Source: an uncultured Duganella sp. (GTDB lineage Bacteria > Pseudomonadota > Gammaproteobacteria > Burkholderiales > Burkholderiaceae). Taken from it: a DNA stretch of 17,637 bases. Position numbers and translations under genes: made by a program. The stretch is taken from the NCBI GenBank assembly GCA_946482335.1, contig CAMLRG010000113.1, forward strand, positions 1-17,637, in the 5' to 3' direction. Positions 1-8,267 of the stretch are shown one piece after another; position 1 is the first letter of the stretch; each line of letters begins with the position of its first letter. Below the pieces are notes generated by a model. It worked only from the letters and a program-made list of their open reading frames with translations. It was not told the origin of the DNA and did no database searches.

Positions 1-67
1 AGCCATTGCCCTGCCAGACGCGGTCTTCCTGCACCAGCACTTCGTCTTCCATCAATTCTTCGATCAT
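1..67 (-). CDS. Unrecognised protein, N-terminal 22 codons only, SOS-type promoter
   Basis: The frame begins with ATG at 67-65 and runs off the left edge, so only the start is visible (MIEELMEDEVLVQEDRVWQG, then N-G). The visible part is very acidic and has no signal peptide or membrane segment. A GGAG ribosome binding site lies about 6 bases upstream of the ATG, and a LexA box with an embedded -10 element lies 31 bases upstream. The reading frame and start are therefore well supported. The protein family cannot be recognised from 22 residues, and membership of the SOS regulon is inferred from the operator alone. Confidence 0.6.
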   Translation of the reverse strand, partial: MIEELMEDEVLVQEDRVWQGNG

Positions 68-97
68 TGCGGCTCCAGTGTTAGCTTGCTGAAAATA

Positions 98-113
98 CTG
101 TAATTATATACAG
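98..113. promoter_or_regulatory. LexA (SOS) operator
   Basis: The 16 bases CTGTAATTATATACAG fit the proteobacterial LexA consensus CTG-N10-CAG with an AT-rich centre. The flanks extend the dyad as TACTGTA...TACAGTT. The box overlaps the -10 element of the minus-strand promoter serving the gene that starts at 67, the usual place for LexA repression. The DoxX-type gene to the right reads towards the box, so the box is not in its promoter. Confidence 0.85.
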
Positions 114-130
114 TTATTTATTTCAGGCAA
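103..130 (-). promoter_or_regulatory. Promoter of the LexA-controlled gene
   Basis: On the minus strand there is a TTGCCT -35 element (130-125), a 16-base spacer, and a perfect TATAAT -10 element (108-103). The -10 lies inside the LexA box. Transcription would begin near 96, about 30 bases before the ATG at 67. Confidence 0.65.
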
Positions 131-149
131 GGTAATTGCGCCGCTCGAT

Positions 150-509
150 TTAATCCCGGCCCAGGGCCCACTGCCCCGCTCCGCCGAGTGCAGCCGACAG
201 CACGACCAGCAACAGGAACAGGCCATGCAAATTGCCCAGGATCGGTGCGCCGTGCATCCAGCCAAGCACCAGCGGGTAGGCGACCACCAAGGTCAACACG
301 GCGCTGGCGGCGGGCATCAGCAGGCCCAGCACGATAAGCGCGCCGCACAGCATTTCAGTCAGGTGCAAGGCCCAATGGCCGGCACCACCAAGCGTCGATG
401 GGAATGCGGAATGGCGGATCGCCTCGAAGCCCGACAGGATCGCCATGCAGCCAATGGAAAGGCGCAGGAAAAAGCGGGATGCATCGAGACGCGATTTGGA
501 AACTGCCAT
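150..509 (-). CDS. DoxX-family small membrane protein
   Basis: A 119-residue integral membrane protein. Hydrophobic segments lie at about residues 10-30, 46-65, 66-86 and 93-110, which fits the four-helix DoxX/DoxD-like family, including the family-typical pattern of a first helix rich in R-L-x-G, then L-x-G. These proteins sit in the inner membrane; the exact role of most bacterial members is unknown, though some are tied to redox or thiol stress. The ATG at 509-507 has only a weak purine-rich leader (AAGAGA). It stands alone, separated from tRNA-Ser by about 275 bases and from the SOS gene by about 80. The 234 bases upstream (510-743) show no coding signal. Confidence 0.7.
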   Translation of the reverse strand: MAVSKSRLDASRFFLRLSIGCMAILSGFEAIRHSAFPSTLGGAGHWALHLTEMLCGALIVLGLLMPAASAVLTLVVAYPLVLGWMHGAPILGNLHGLFLLLVVLSAALGGAGQWALGRD

Positions 510-743
510 GAAAATCTCTTGGATGGGTTGATCGAGTGACGCATTGTATATTTCGCCAGCACAATTCGGGCGAATGGCAGCAGCAGTAGAAAACCGTACT
601 GTCCAACCTCAAATCGAAGTGCCGCCCCATGCCGCAAAGTCGAAGCAAGCCAGCGAGGAGAGGCTGGCGCCGACGTACGCCGGAAGATCGGGCTGACGGC
701 CATCGACACGATCGGCAGGCTGTTCGGACTTTACCGATCGATA

Positions 744-780
744 AAACAAAAAGCCCCGAACTGGTCGGGGCTTTTTGTTT
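744..780 (-). terminator. Intrinsic terminator of tRNA-Ser
   Basis: Two 16-base arms (744-759 and 765-780) form a perfect hairpin with a 5-base loop. The core is AAAAGCCCCGA paired with TCGGGGCTTTT, flanked by A and T tracts. It starts 5 bases past the CCA end of the tRNA gene, so it is the terminator for that transcript. The symmetry means it could also stop transcription arriving from the left. Confidence 0.9.
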
Positions 781-785
781 GAATC

Positions 786-878
786 TGGCGGAGGCGGTGG
801 GATTCGAACCCACGATACAGGTTTTGCCCGTATGCTTCCTTAGCAGGGAAGTGCCTTCGGCCACTCGGCCACGCCTCC
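786..878 (-). tRNA. tRNA-Ser (anticodon GCU)
   Basis: Read on the minus strand, the acceptor stem GGAGGCG (878-872) pairs with CGCCTCC (796-790), followed by discriminator G and an encoded CCA (788-786). The anticodon stem CTTCC/GGAAG encloses the loop CTGCTAA, giving anticodon GCT for AGC/AGU codons. A long variable arm is present, as expected of class II serine tRNAs. The T arm GTGGG-TTCGAAT-CCCAC is perfect. It lies downstream of lysC in the same direction, but has a candidate promoter of its own. Confidence 0.97.
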
Positions 879-911
879 TCGTTGAACTGTTACTGCGTCA
901 ACGCGACCGCA

Positions 912-940
912 ATATTAAAGACCGTGACCGCTTTGGTCAA
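912..940 (-). promoter_or_regulatory. Candidate promoter for tRNA-Ser
   Basis: On the minus strand TTGACC (940-935) and TAATAT (917-912) are separated by exactly 17 bases, in the gap between the lysC stop and the tRNA. Transcription would begin near 905, leaving a short leader before the tRNA 5' end at 878. The -35 is good and the -10 is moderate. Confidence 0.5.
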
Positions 941-969
941 GGTAAATACGGCAGTTTTTTTGGAAATAT

Positions 970-2217
970 TTACTCTTTGTCCAGCTCGAATGCCTTGTGC
1001 AGCGCACGCACTGCCAGCTCCATGTATTTCTCGTCGATCAGAACGGAAATCTTGATCTCGGAGGTGGAGATCATCATGATGTTGATGCCCTCTTCCGCCA
1101 GGGTCTGGAACATCTTCGATGCCACGCCCACGTGCGAGCGCATGCCCACGCCGACCACGGAAATCTTGGACACCTTGGCGTCGCCCACCAGGGTGTGGTG
1201 GCCGATCTCGCCCTTCTCGTTGTGCAACACGTCCATCGCCTTCTGGTAGTCGTTGCGCGACACGGTGAAGGTGAAGTCGGTCTTGCCGTCGACTGCCTGG
1301 TTCTGGATGATCATGTCGACTTCGACATTGGCTTCGGCCACCGGGCCCAGGATGTGGTAAGCGATGCCTGGACGGTCTGGCACGCCCAGCACGGTGATTT
1401 TGGCTTCGTCGCGGTTGAAGGCGATGCCGGAGATGACTGCTTGTTCCATATGTTGGTCTTCCTCAAACGAAATCAGGGTGCCCGAGTTGGCTTCTTCTTC
1501 CAGATCCATCAGCGGATCGGTCAGCGAGGACAGCACGCGGGTCGGTACGCGGTAGTTGCCGGCGAATTCCACCGAGCGGGTTTGCAGCACTTTGGAGCCC
1601 AGCGAAGCCAGTTCCAGCATCTCTTCAAACGTGATCGCTTTCAGGCGGCGCGCTTCGGACACCACGCGCGGGTCGGTGGTGTAGACGCCGTCCACGTCGG
1701 TGTAGATCAGGCATTCGTCGGCTTTCAGCGCGGCGGCAATCGCCACTGCCGAAGTATCCGAACCGCCGCGGCCCAGGGTGGCGATGTTGTCGTTCTCGTC
1801 CACGCCCTGGAAGCCGGTGATGATCACGATGCGGCCCTTGTCCAGGTCTTCGCGCACGCGGCCGTCTTCGATCGACTGGATGCGGGCTTTGGTGAAGGCG
1901 GAGTCGGTCTTAATCGCTACTTGCCAGCCGGTGTAGGAAATGGCGTCCTTGCCGATGGCTTGCAGCGCCATCGACAGCAGGCCCACGGACACTTGCTCGC
2001 CGGTGGAGGCGATCATGTCCAGTTCACGTGGGTCTGGCGGGTTCTGGATTTCCTTGGCCAGGGCAATCAGGCGGTTGGTTTCGCCGGACATTGCCGACGG
2101 GACCACGACCACCTGGTGTCCCGCGTCGTGCCATTTGGCGACGCGACGCGCGACGTTCTTGATGCGTTCCGTCGAGCCCATCGACGTACCGCCGTATTTG
2201 TGAACGATTAAAGCCAT
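970..2217 (-). CDS. lysC: Aspartate kinase (aspartokinase)
   Basis: Phosphorylates L-aspartate with ATP, the first step of the lysine, threonine, methionine and diaminopimelate pathway, in the cytoplasm. The 415-residue length is normal for the monofunctional class. The N-terminal kinase domain opens with VHKYGGTSMGS (K7 to S15) and contains the nucleotide-site stretch LGRGGSDTSA near residues 170-180. Two ACT regulatory domains fill roughly residues 265-410 and are expected to bind feedback inhibitors such as lysine and threonine. The ATG at 2217 is preceded by a GGAAAA leader. An in-frame ATG at codon 257 (1449-1447) with GAGGA upstream could give a separate ACT-only beta subunit, as in B. 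subtilis and Corynebacterium. tilS lies 136 bases upstream in the same direction, so co-transcription is possible. Confidence 0.97.
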   Translation of the reverse strand: MALIVHKYGGTSMGSTERIKNVARRVAKWHDAGHQVVVVPSAMSGETNRLIALAKEIQNPPDPRELDMIASTGEQVSVGLLSMALQAIGKDAISYTGWQVAIKTDSAFTKARIQSIEDGRVREDLDKGRIVIITGFQGVDENDNIATLGRGGSDTSAVAIAAALKADECLIYTDVDGVYTTDPRVVSEARRLKAITFEEMLELASLGSKVLQTRSVEFAGNYRVPTRVLSSLTDPLMDLEEEANSGTLISFEEDQHMEQAVISGIAFNRDEAKITVLGVPDRPGIAYHILGPVAEANVEVDMIIQNQAVDGKTDFTFTVSRNDYQKAMDVLHNEKGEIGHHTLVGDAKVSKISVVGVGMRSHVGVASKMFQTLAEEGINIMMISTSEIKISVLIDEKYMELAVRALHKAFELDKE

Positions 2218-2353
2218 GCTGATTTTTCCGCACTGATGTGATAAAGGGAGCCCTTTACTCTACATGCTGCGATGCAAAATCTCAAGTCAAAAAGCTCATA
2301 CCCTCATACCTAATTGGCATAAGTTCATACGTATAGACAAGTGTCGGCAAAAA

Positions 2354-3679
2354 TTATTTGGTTTCCCAGCGAAACACCAAACGATGCTCTGGACCAGTGC
2401 TCAGTTTGTGGCAATCCATGCCGATACCGGCGGCGTAAAGAATTTGGCCGGGAATGCCGACCATGGGCAGCCGTTCGCGCTCCCAGGCCGGGATGCCGAG
2501 GCTCTGGTAATGCTGCTTCAGGGTGCGCGTGGGGCGGTTGCGGGCGGGCTTGAGCTTAGCGCCACCCTTGCGCAATTCGATCGTCAGCATTTGCCGGCGC
2601 AGCCAGTCGGGGTCCAGGCCCAGCGGGGCCAGCTCGAAGTGCAGCGTGCCGCCGTATTCGGGGAAGTCGATGGCGGTTTCGCCATTCCAGCGGAAGTGGC
2701 GCTGGCCCTCCTCCGCTTCGGGCTTGCGCGGCACCAGGTACAGGCGGTCGCGGTGGCGGCGCACTTCGCAGTCGGGATGGGTGACCTTGAGGTTGGCGTC
2801 GTCGCGGGCGGTCAGGGCTTGTTCCTGCATTTCGGCCAGCCAGCTGGCCGATGGCAGGCGGATGCCGCGCTCGGTGAACCAGTGGCGCAGCAGGTTGGCC
2901 ACGCGCTCGGGGCTCAGCATGCGCAGCCGTGCGAGGTTGAGGCTTGCCGCCGGATCCGCACCGGCGCTGGGGCCGTCGCCATGGGCCAGGCAGGCGCGCA
3001 AGTCTTCGGCCGCCTGCTCCGTCAGCAGGCGCTGCGCGGCCTGGGCGTGGCGCGCGCTGCGGGCAAAGCGCTCCTGGTAGCCGGGAAAGGCTTGCGCCAG
3101 CCGTGGCATGACTTCGTGGCGCAGGGCGTTGCGGGCGTAGCGGGTGTCGGCGTTGGATTCGTCTTCGATGTGGGCGATGGCGTGCTCGCGCACGTATTCC
3201 TCGAGCTGGGCACGGCTGGCTTGCAGCAGCGGGCGGGCCAGCAGCACGTCCGGCGTGCCGAGCAGGGTCGGGGCGCGGTTGGCGGCGTCCATGCCGGACA
3301 GGCCGGCCGGGCCGGCGCCGCGCAGCAGCTGCAGCAGGATGGTTTCGGCCTGGTCGTCCAGGTGATGGGCGGTCAGTAGGAGGTGCACGCCGTGCTCCTG
3401 GCATAAGGCGCCGAGGGCGGCGTAGCGGGCTTTGCGGGCCGAGGCTTCGCTGCGGTCGCCGAGCGTGACGCGGCGGCTGGCGAAGGGGATGCCGAGGCGC
3501 TCGCATTCGGCGCGGCAGTGGGCTTCCCAGGCGTCGGCGTTGGGGCTCAGGCCGTGGTGGATGTGGAAGGCGTGGAGCTTGCGGCCGGTGTTGGCGGCGA
3601 GGTGCAGCAGGACGGTGCTGTCCAGGCCTCCGCTATAGGCGATGGCGAGGGGGCCGGGGGGGAGGTGCTGGAGGAGCAT
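2354..3679 (-). CDS. tilS: tRNA(Ile)-lysidine synthase
   Basis: Converts C34 of the CAU anticodon of a minor tRNA-Ile to lysidine using ATP and lysine, so that the tRNA reads AUA; the enzyme is essential in most bacteria. The N-type ATP pyrophosphatase loop SGGLDST is at residues 16-22. The following HHLDDQAET (near residue 105) is also characteristic. The TilS substrate-binding domain and the C-terminal domain (LRKGGAKLKPARNRPTRTLK region, then GIPGQILYAAGIGMD) are intact. At 441 residues the length is normal. The ATG at 3679 leaves only 15 residues before the P-loop and has no clear ribosome binding site; the upstream frame is open into the REP-like element but offers no good start. Translation of this start is therefore less certain than the gene. 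Confidence 0.95.
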   Translation of the reverse strand: MLLQHLPPGPLAIAYSGGLDSTVLLHLAANTGRKLHAFHIHHGLSPNADAWEAHCRAECERLGIPFASRRVTLGDRSEASARKARYAALGALCQEHGVHLLLTAHHLDDQAETILLQLLRGAGPAGLSGMDAANRAPTLLGTPDVLLARPLLQASRAQLEEYVREHAIAHIEDESNADTRYARNALRHEVMPRLAQAFPGYQERFARSARHAQAAQRLLTEQAAEDLRACLAHGDGPSAGADPAASLNLARLRMLSPERVANLLRHWFTERGIRLPSASWLAEMQEQALTARDDANLKVTHPDCEVRRHRDRLYLVPRKPEAEEGQRHFRWNGETAIDFPEYGGTLHFELAPLGLDPDWLRRQMLTIELRKGGAKLKPARNRPTRTLKQHYQSLGIPAWERERLPMVGIPGQILYAAGIGMDCHKLSTGPEHRLVFRWETK

Positions 3680-3687
3680 GCATTTAA

Positions 3688-3754
3688 AAACCGGTAAACC
3701 GGGGTCAGACCCGAAGGGTCAGACCCCTTTACGCGGCGGCCGCTTTACCGGTTT
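3688..3754. repeat. REP-like palindromic element between accA and tilS
   Basis: Outer arms AAACCGGTAAA (3688-3698) and TTTACCGGTTT (3744-3754) are a perfect 11-base inverted repeat. Inside lie two tandem copies of the near-palindrome GGGTCAGACCC (within 3701-3712 and 3716-3727), each GGGTC and GACCC around a central A, separated by GAA. The right arm reaches the first base of the accA stop codon. The structure fits a mobile REP/BIME-type extragenic repeat. There is no T tract on the minus strand, so a simple intrinsic terminator is unlikely. Confidence 0.7.
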
Positions 3755-4728
3755 CACTCGGAAGCAGTAGTCTCTTTGAACTTGCCGTAGCCCATCAGCT
3801 TTTCGTGCCGCGCCGCCAGCAGGTCCTTGGTCTTCACACCCTGGAACTGGCGCAGCGAATCGGCCAGCGCGCGCTTCAGCAGCTTGGCCATTTCCTTCGG
3901 GTCGCGGTGCGCGCCGCCCAGCGGCTCGTTGACGATCTTGTCCACCAGCCCGATCGCTTTCAGGCGGTGCGCGGTCAGGCCCAGCGCTTCCGCCGCATCC
4001 GAAGCGCGCTCGGAAGTCTTCCACAGGATCGAGGCGCAGCCTTCCGGCGAAATCACCGAGTAGGTCGCATATTGCAGCATCAGCACCGAGTCGCCCACGG
4101 CAATCGCCAGCGCGCCGCCGGAGCCGCCTTCGCCGATGATGGTGGCGATCAGCGGCACTTTCAGTTCCGCCATCACGTACAGGTTATGGCCGATCGCTTC
4201 CGACTGGCCGCGCTCTTCCGCGTCGATGCCGGGGAATGCGCCAGGGGTGTCGACGAAGGTGAAGATCGGGAGGTTGAATTTCTCGGCCAGCTTCATCAGG
4301 CGCATGGCCTTGCGGTAGCCTTCGGGCTTCGGCATGCCGAAGTTGCGCATCGCGCGTTCTTTGGTGTCGCGGCCCTTCTGGTGGCCGATCACCATGCAAG
4401 GCTGGCCGTTGAAGCGGGCAAAGCCGCCCACGATGGACTGGTCGTCCGCATAAGTGCGGTCGCCGTGCAGTTCGTGGAAGTCGGTGAAGATTTCGTTCAC
4501 GTAGTCCATGGTGTATGGACGTTGTGGGTGGCGGGCGATCTGGGAAACTTGCCAAGGAGTCAACTTGGCGTAAATATCTTTGGTCAGCTGCTGGCTCTTT
4601 TTGGCCAGGCGGTCGATTTCTTCGGAAATATCGACTGCCGAATCGTCCTGTACGAACCGCAGCTCTTCGATCTTGGAATCCAGTTCGGCGATCGGTTGCT
4701 CAAAATTGAGGAAAGTCGTTTTAATCAT
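3754..4728 (-). CDS. accA: Acetyl-CoA carboxylase carboxyltransferase subunit alpha
   Basis: Pairs with AccD to transfer carboxyl from biotin-BCCP to acetyl-CoA, making malonyl-CoA for fatty acid synthesis in the cytoplasm. The 324-residue length is typical. The N-terminal helical part (residues 1-60) is followed by the crotonase-fold carboxyltransferase domain. This carries [11 protein letters not shown] near residue 120, [10 protein letters not shown] near 160, and the oxyanion-forming [11 protein letters not shown] near 200, all family signatures. The start is firm: GGAGG lies 6 bases before the ATG at 4728. accD is not in the window. The gene follows the glycosylase by 66 bases in the same direction, with no terminator visible between them. 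Confidence 0.98.
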   Translation of the reverse strand: MIKTTFLNFEQPIAELDSKIEELRFVQDDSAVDISEEIDRLAKKSQQLTKDIYAKLTPWQVSQIARHPQRPYTMDYVNEIFTDFHELHGDRTYADDQSIVGGFARFNGQPCMVIGHQKGRDTKERAMRNFGMPKPEGYRKAMRLMKLAEKFNLPIFTFVDTPGAFPGIDAEERGQSEAIGHNLYVMAELKVPLIATIIGEGGSGGALAIAVGDSVLMLQYATYSVISPEGCASILWKTSERASDAAEALGLTAHRLKAIGLVDKIVNEPLGGAHRDPKEMAKLLKRALADSLRQFQGVKTKDLLAARHEKLMGYGKFKETTASE

Positions 4729-4794
4729 TGTACCTCCAGTGTTTATGCACCTGCGTCACCCCTGCTTCTGGCTGGGCGGCGGTGAGAATTTGCG

Positions 4795-5442
4795 CTATTT
4801 TACCGGAACCGGGTCCAGGCTACGCCATAAATACCAGGTGGCGACCGTGCGGAAGGGTTCCCAGTTGGCCGACACTTCGCGCGCATCGCTGCGCGACACG
4901 GGCTCCCCGGAAAAATAATTCTGGCTGATCCCACTGATCAGCCGGCTGTCGTCGAGCGGCAGCACGTTGGGTCGGAGCAGATTAAATATCAAAAACATCT
5001 CCGCTGTCCAGCGTGTAATGCCGCGGATCTGGACCAGTTCAGCGATGACCGCTTCATCGTCCATCTGCGCCCACTGGGCGGTATGGACCTTCTTGGTCTT
5101 GAAATGGTCGGCCAAGTCCAGGATGTATTCGGCCTTGCGCTTGGACAGGCCGCAACCCGCCAGCGCGGCGGCGCCGGCCTTGTGCACGGCGGCCGGGGTG
5201 AACTTGGGACAGGTTTCCAGCAGCTTGGCCCAGGCCGCGTTGGCCACCTGGGTCGTCACTTGCTGGTTGACGATGGCGCGCGCCAGGGTGATGAACGGGT
5301 CGTCGTGGCCAACCAGGTGCAAATCGCCGAACTGGGGGATCAGGCGGTTCATGATGCGGTCGCGCTTCATGAGCTCTGCCTTGGCTTCTTCCCAATACGG
5401 CGGCACCGGGGCCGGTTCCCCGTTCTCCCTGGTCAGGACCAT
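4795..5442 (-). CDS. DNA-3-methyladenine glycosylase II (AlkA-like, HhH-GPD)
   Basis: Base-excision repair glycosylase of 215 residues, expected to remove alkylated purines from DNA. The helix-hairpin-helix is at about residues 139-153 (IRGITRWTAEMFLIF), followed by PLDD at 162-165. By alignment in memory with E. coli AlkA, the second Asp (D165) matches the catalytic aspartate. An earlier helix with IVNQQVTTQVA (57-67) is also typical. There is no C-terminal iron-sulphur cysteine cluster, which argues against the Nth/MutY type. The ATG overlaps the cysS stop by one base (TAATG), so translation is probably coupled to cysS. The protein lacks the N-terminal domain of E. coli AlkA and belongs to the short form common in Burkholderiales. 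Confidence 0.88.
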   Translation of the reverse strand: MVLTRENGEPAPVPPYWEEAKAELMKRDRIMNRLIPQFGDLHLVGHDDPFITLARAIVNQQVTTQVANAAWAKLLETCPKFTPAAVHKAGAAALAGCGLSKRKAEYILDLADHFKTKKVHTAQWAQMDDEAVIAELVQIRGITRWTAEMFLIFNLLRPNVLPLDDSRLISGISQNYFSGEPVSRSDAREVSANWEPFRTVATWYLWRSLDPVPVK

Positions 5443-6839
5443 TATGCGCGGCGCCAGTTGGTGGTGCCGTCAGGCTTGTCTTCGAGGACGATGCCGGCCA
5501 CCAGCAAGTCGGCGCGCACCTTGTCGGCGGTGGCGAAATCGCGCGCCTTCTTGGCCGCAGCGCGGCTGGCGATGGCCGCTTCGATCGCCGCTTCGTCCAT
5601 GCCCTCGCCTGCCGCGCCTTGCGGGGCGGCTTTGCGGAACTCTTCCGGGCTGCGCTCCAGCAGGCCGAGGATGCCAGCCAGGCCTTTCATCTGGCGCACG
5701 GCGGCGGGCGACTTGGTCTTGTTGATTTCCGACGCCAGGTCGAACAGCACCGATACCGCGACCGGGGTGTTGAAGTCGTCGTCCATCGCCTCGGCGAAGC
5801 GCTTGGCGTTCTCCTCATTCCAGTCCAGCGGCTGGCCGTCGCCCTGCACGCCGTCCAGCGCGGTGTACAGGCGGGTCAGCGCGCCGCGCGCATCTTCCAG
5901 GTGCACGTCGGAATAGTTCAGCGGGCTGCGGTAATGCGTGCGGACGATGAAAAAACGCACCACTTCCGCGTCGAAGGCTTTCAGCACTTCGCGGATCGTG
6001 AAGAAATTGCCCAGCGATTTGGACATCTTCTCGCCGTCCACGCGCACGAAGCCGTTATGGACCCAGTAATTGGCCAGCGTCTTGCCGGAAGCGCCTTCGG
6101 ACTGGGCGATTTCATTTTCGTGGTGCGGGAATTGCAGATCCTGCCCGCCGCCGTGGATGTCGAAGGTTTCGCCCAGCAGGGAGCACGACATCGCCGAGCA
6201 CTCGATATGCCAGCCCGGACGGCCTTTGCCCCACTTGGAATCCCATTTCACTTCTTCCGGCTCGGATTCCTTGGCGGCCTTCCACAGCACGAAGTCCAGC
6301 GGATCGCGCTTGCCGGTATTGACGTCCACCCGCTCGCCCGCGCGCAGGTCGTCCAGCGACTTGCCCGACAGCTTGCCGTAGCCCTCGAACTGGCGCACGG
6401 CGTAGTTGACGTCGCCATCGGCGGCCTTATAGGCCAGGTCCTTGGCTTCCAGCTTCTCGATAATGCCCAGCATCTGCGGCACGTACTGGGTCGCACGCGG
6501 CACGTCGGTCGGCTCCAGGATGCCCAGCGCGGCGCAATCCTCGTCCATGAACTTGATGAAGCGGCTGGTCAGCTGGCCAATGGTTTCGCCATTTTCGACC
6601 GCCCGCTTGATGATCTTGTCGTCGATGTCGGTGATGTTGCGCGCATAGCGCACGTCGTAGCCCGATGCCTTCAGCCAGCGGTAGATGACGTCGAACGCCA
6701 TCAGCATGCGGCCGTGGCCCACGTGGCAATAGTCGTACACGGTCATGCCACAGACATACATCCGGACCTTGCCCGCCTCAATGGGTTTGAACGACTGTTT
6801 TTCGCGCGCCAGCGTGTTGTAGATCTTTAAAATGCTCAT
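5442..6839 (-). CDS. cysS: Cysteinyl-tRNA synthetase
   Basis: Class I synthetase that charges tRNA-Cys with cysteine in the cytoplasm. With the ATG at 6839 ([14 protein letters not shown]) the protein has 465 residues, the usual size. The zinc-site Cys30 in YVCGMTVYD and the HIGH-type motif HVGH (39-42) are followed by the WHIECSAMS zinc stretch and [15 protein letters not shown]. The KMSKS loop comes near residue 270, and a C-terminal anticodon-binding region ends the protein. A longer frame opens at a GTG at 6899, but those 20 residues have no family resemblance, so the ATG was chosen although its ribosome binding site is weak. The stop overlaps the glycosylase start. This is probably the first gene of the leftward operon, divergent from ppiA across about 190 bases. 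Confidence 0.97.
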   Translation of the reverse strand: MSILKIYNTLAREKQSFKPIEAGKVRMYVCGMTVYDYCHVGHGRMLMAFDVIYRWLKASGYDVRYARNITDIDDKIIKRAVENGETIGQLTSRFIKFMDEDCAALGILEPTDVPRATQYVPQMLGIIEKLEAKDLAYKAADGDVNYAVRQFEGYGKLSGKSLDDLRAGERVDVNTGKRDPLDFVLWKAAKESEPEEVKWDSKWGKGRPGWHIECSAMSCSLLGETFDIHGGGQDLQFPHHENEIAQSEGASGKTLANYWVHNGFVRVDGEKMSKSLGNFFTIREVLKAFDAEVVRFFIVRTHYRSPLNYSDVHLEDARGALTRLYTALDGVQGDGQPLDWNEENAKRFAEAMDDDFNTPVAVSVLFDLASEINKTKSPAAVRQMKGLAGILGLLERSPEEFRKAAPQGAAGEGMDEAAIEAAIASRAAAKKARDFATADKVRADLLVAGIVLEDKPDGTTNWRRA

Positions 6840-6927
6840 CGGACTAGAAGTAAACGGGCCACGGGCGCGAAACACCTGGGGCGTCGCACCGGAAAGCACG
6901 GTATGTTACAGGGGGATTTGGGTACCC

Positions 6928-6954
6928 TTTGTTATAGTTCTACTTTGTTAGAAT
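6928..6954 (+). promoter_or_regulatory. Possible promoter of ppiA
   Basis: TTTGTT (6928-6933) and TAGAAT (6949-6954) lie in the AT-rich part of the cysS/ppiA divergent gap, about 70 bases before the ppiA ATG. The 15-base spacer is short, so this is a tentative call. The other bases of the gap (6840-7025) show no further clear element; no convincing cysS promoter was found. Confidence 0.3.
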
Positions 6955-7025
6955 GGAACGTCTGCCGAAGTATAGCACTGAAAAATTCGCACACGCGAGC
7001 ATCAAGTCTTATAAAGGAAACAAGA

Positions 7026-7721
7026 ATGCAGAAGAAATGGATTGCCCTGCTGGCCGGCCTGCTGATTGGCACCGCCGCGGCAGCCGCAGACAACCCGCAA
7101 GTGTCGCTGAAGACCACGCTGGGCGAGATCATCGTCGAACTGGACCAGGAAAAAGCCCCTATCTCCACCGCCAATTTCCTCGCCTACGTGAAAAGCGGCT
7201 TCTATAAGGACACCATTTTCCACCGCGTGATCAACGGCTTCATGGTGCAAGGCGGCGGCTACACGGCCGACCTCAAATCCAAGCAGGGGCTGCGCCCCAC
7301 CATTAAGAGCGAAGCCAAGAACGGCCTGTCCAACAAGGCTTACACCATTGCCATGGCGCGCCACGGCGACCCGAATTCCGGCCAGTCGCAATGGTTCATC
7401 AACGTGGTGGACAATCCCGGCCTCGACTATCCGCTGCCCGACGGCCACGGCTACGCCGTGTTCGGCCGCGTGATCCAGGGCACGGAAACGGTCGACAAGA
7501 TCAAGGTGCTGCTGGTGGACGACAAGCCGGGCTTCCAGAACATTCCCGTGCACCCGGTCGTGGTCAAATCGGCCACCATCCTGAAGACCCGCATCGTACC
7601 GAAGGAGCCGGAGCCCGTAGCACCAGCCCCGGCACCGGTCGAGCCGGCCCCTGTCGAACCAGCGCCGGCAACGCCGCCGGCCGAGCCGGCCCCTGCCCCG
7701 CAGCCGGAGCCAACCCGTTAA
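7026..7721 (+). CDS. ppiA: Periplasmic peptidyl-prolyl cis-trans isomerase (cyclophilin)
   Basis: Catalyses proline isomerisation during folding of exported proteins. Residues 1-21 form a signal peptide (MQKKW, then a hydrophobic core, then GTAAAAA-D), so the mature protein is periplasmic. The cyclophilin domain covers about residues 25-190, with the active-site [13 protein letters not shown] and later QWFINVVDN and YAVFGRV. After the fold there is a tail of roughly 37 residues made almost only of Pro, Ala, Glu and Val in PAP/EPAP repeats, which most PpiA proteins lack. The ATG at 7026 is preceded by AAAGGAAAC. An upstream open frame from 6903 is not supported by a binding site. ppiB follows 53 bases later. 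Confidence 0.94.
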   Translation: MQKKWIALLAGLLIGTAAAAADNPQVSLKTTLGEIIVELDQEKAPISTANFLAYVKSGFYKDTIFHRVINGFMVQGGGYTADLKSKQGLRPTIKSEAKNGLSNKAYTIAMARHGDPNSGQSQWFINVVDNPGLDYPLPDGHGYAVFGRVIQGTETVDKIKVLLVDDKPGFQNIPVHPVVVKSATILKTRIVPKEPEPVAPAPAPVEPAPVEPAPATPPAEPAPAPQPEPTR

Positions 7722-7730
7722 GGCGTGTGT

Positions 7731-7736
7731 TACACT
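7731..7736 (+). promoter_or_regulatory. Possible -10 element for ppiB
   Basis: TGTTACACT fits an extended -10 (TG-n-TACACT) in the 53-base ppiA-ppiB gap, with transcription expected near 7743. There is no good -35, so a separate ppiB promoter is only suggested. Confidence 0.25.
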
Positions 7737-7774
7737 CGCGCCCTTTTCCTGGAATTCCATACAAGGACAACAAC

Positions 7775-8266
7775 ATGACCACCATTACCATCCACACCAA
7801 CAAAGGCAAGATCGTCGCTCAACTGGACGCCGAGAAAGCGCCGAAGACCGTCGAGAACTTCCTGCACTACGTGAACGCAGGCCACTACAGCAACACCATC
7901 TTCCACCGCGTGATCGATGGCTTCATGATCCAGGGCGGCGGTTTCGAGCCAGGCATGAAGCAGAAGCCGACCGACCAGACCGTGGAAAACGAAGCCAAGA
8001 ACGGCCTGAAGAACGAGCCATACACCCTGGCCATGGCGCGTACTTCCGCTCCGCACTCCGCTTCCGCGCAATTCTTCATCAACGTGAAGAACAACTCCTT
8101 CCTGGACTACCCAGGCCAGGATGGCTGGGGCTACGCCGTGTTCGGCAAAGTCACCGAAGGCACCGAAGTCGTGGACGAGATCAAGAAGGTCAAGACCACC
8201 CGTTCCGGCATGTTCGCCGACGTGCCGGCCGAAGACATCATCATCGAAAAGATCGAAGCGGCCTGA
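7775..8266 (+). CDS. ppiB: Cytoplasmic peptidyl-prolyl cis-trans isomerase (cyclophilin)
   Basis: A 163-residue cyclophilin without signal peptide, so cytoplasmic, assisting folding by proline isomerisation. The protein is almost only the fold: [32 protein letters not shown] at about residues 43-56, QFFINVKNN near 100, and YAVFGKV near 120. The ATG at 7775 follows an AAGGA binding site by 8 bases. It is a clear paralogue of ppiA next door and probably arose by tandem duplication, the two copies now serving different compartments. The stop at 8264-8266 lies one base before the likely TTG start of lpxH. Confidence 0.96.
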   Translation: MTTITIHTNKGKIVAQLDAEKAPKTVENFLHYVNAGHYSNTIFHRVIDGFMIQGGGFEPGMKQKPTDQTVENEAKNGLKNEPYTLAMARTSAPHSASAQFFINVKNNSFLDYPGQDGWGYAVFGKVTEGTEVVDEIKKVKTTRSGMFADVPAEDIIIEKIEAA

Positions 8267-8267
8267 T

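Noticed and set aside
510..743. A hidden gene in the gap between the DoxX-type gene and the tRNA terminator
   Set aside because: The open frames here are shadows that run into the tRNA or the DoxX gene, without a binding site or family likeness.
997..2211. A 404-codon plus-strand frame opposite lysC
   Set aside because: Rich in His, Gln, Gly and Val in a way typical of antisense frames in GC-rich DNA. It has no motif, and lysC is certain on the other strand.
2218..2353. A riboswitch or defined promoter ahead of lysC
   Set aside because: The 136 bases hold a TTGACT and several TCATAC repeats, but there is no -10 at good spacing and no lysine-riboswitch structure. Left uncalled.
6840..6899. 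Upstream extension of cysS to a GTG start
   Set aside because: The extra 20 residues do not resemble cysteinyl-tRNA synthetases, while the ATG at 6839 begins the conserved sequence.
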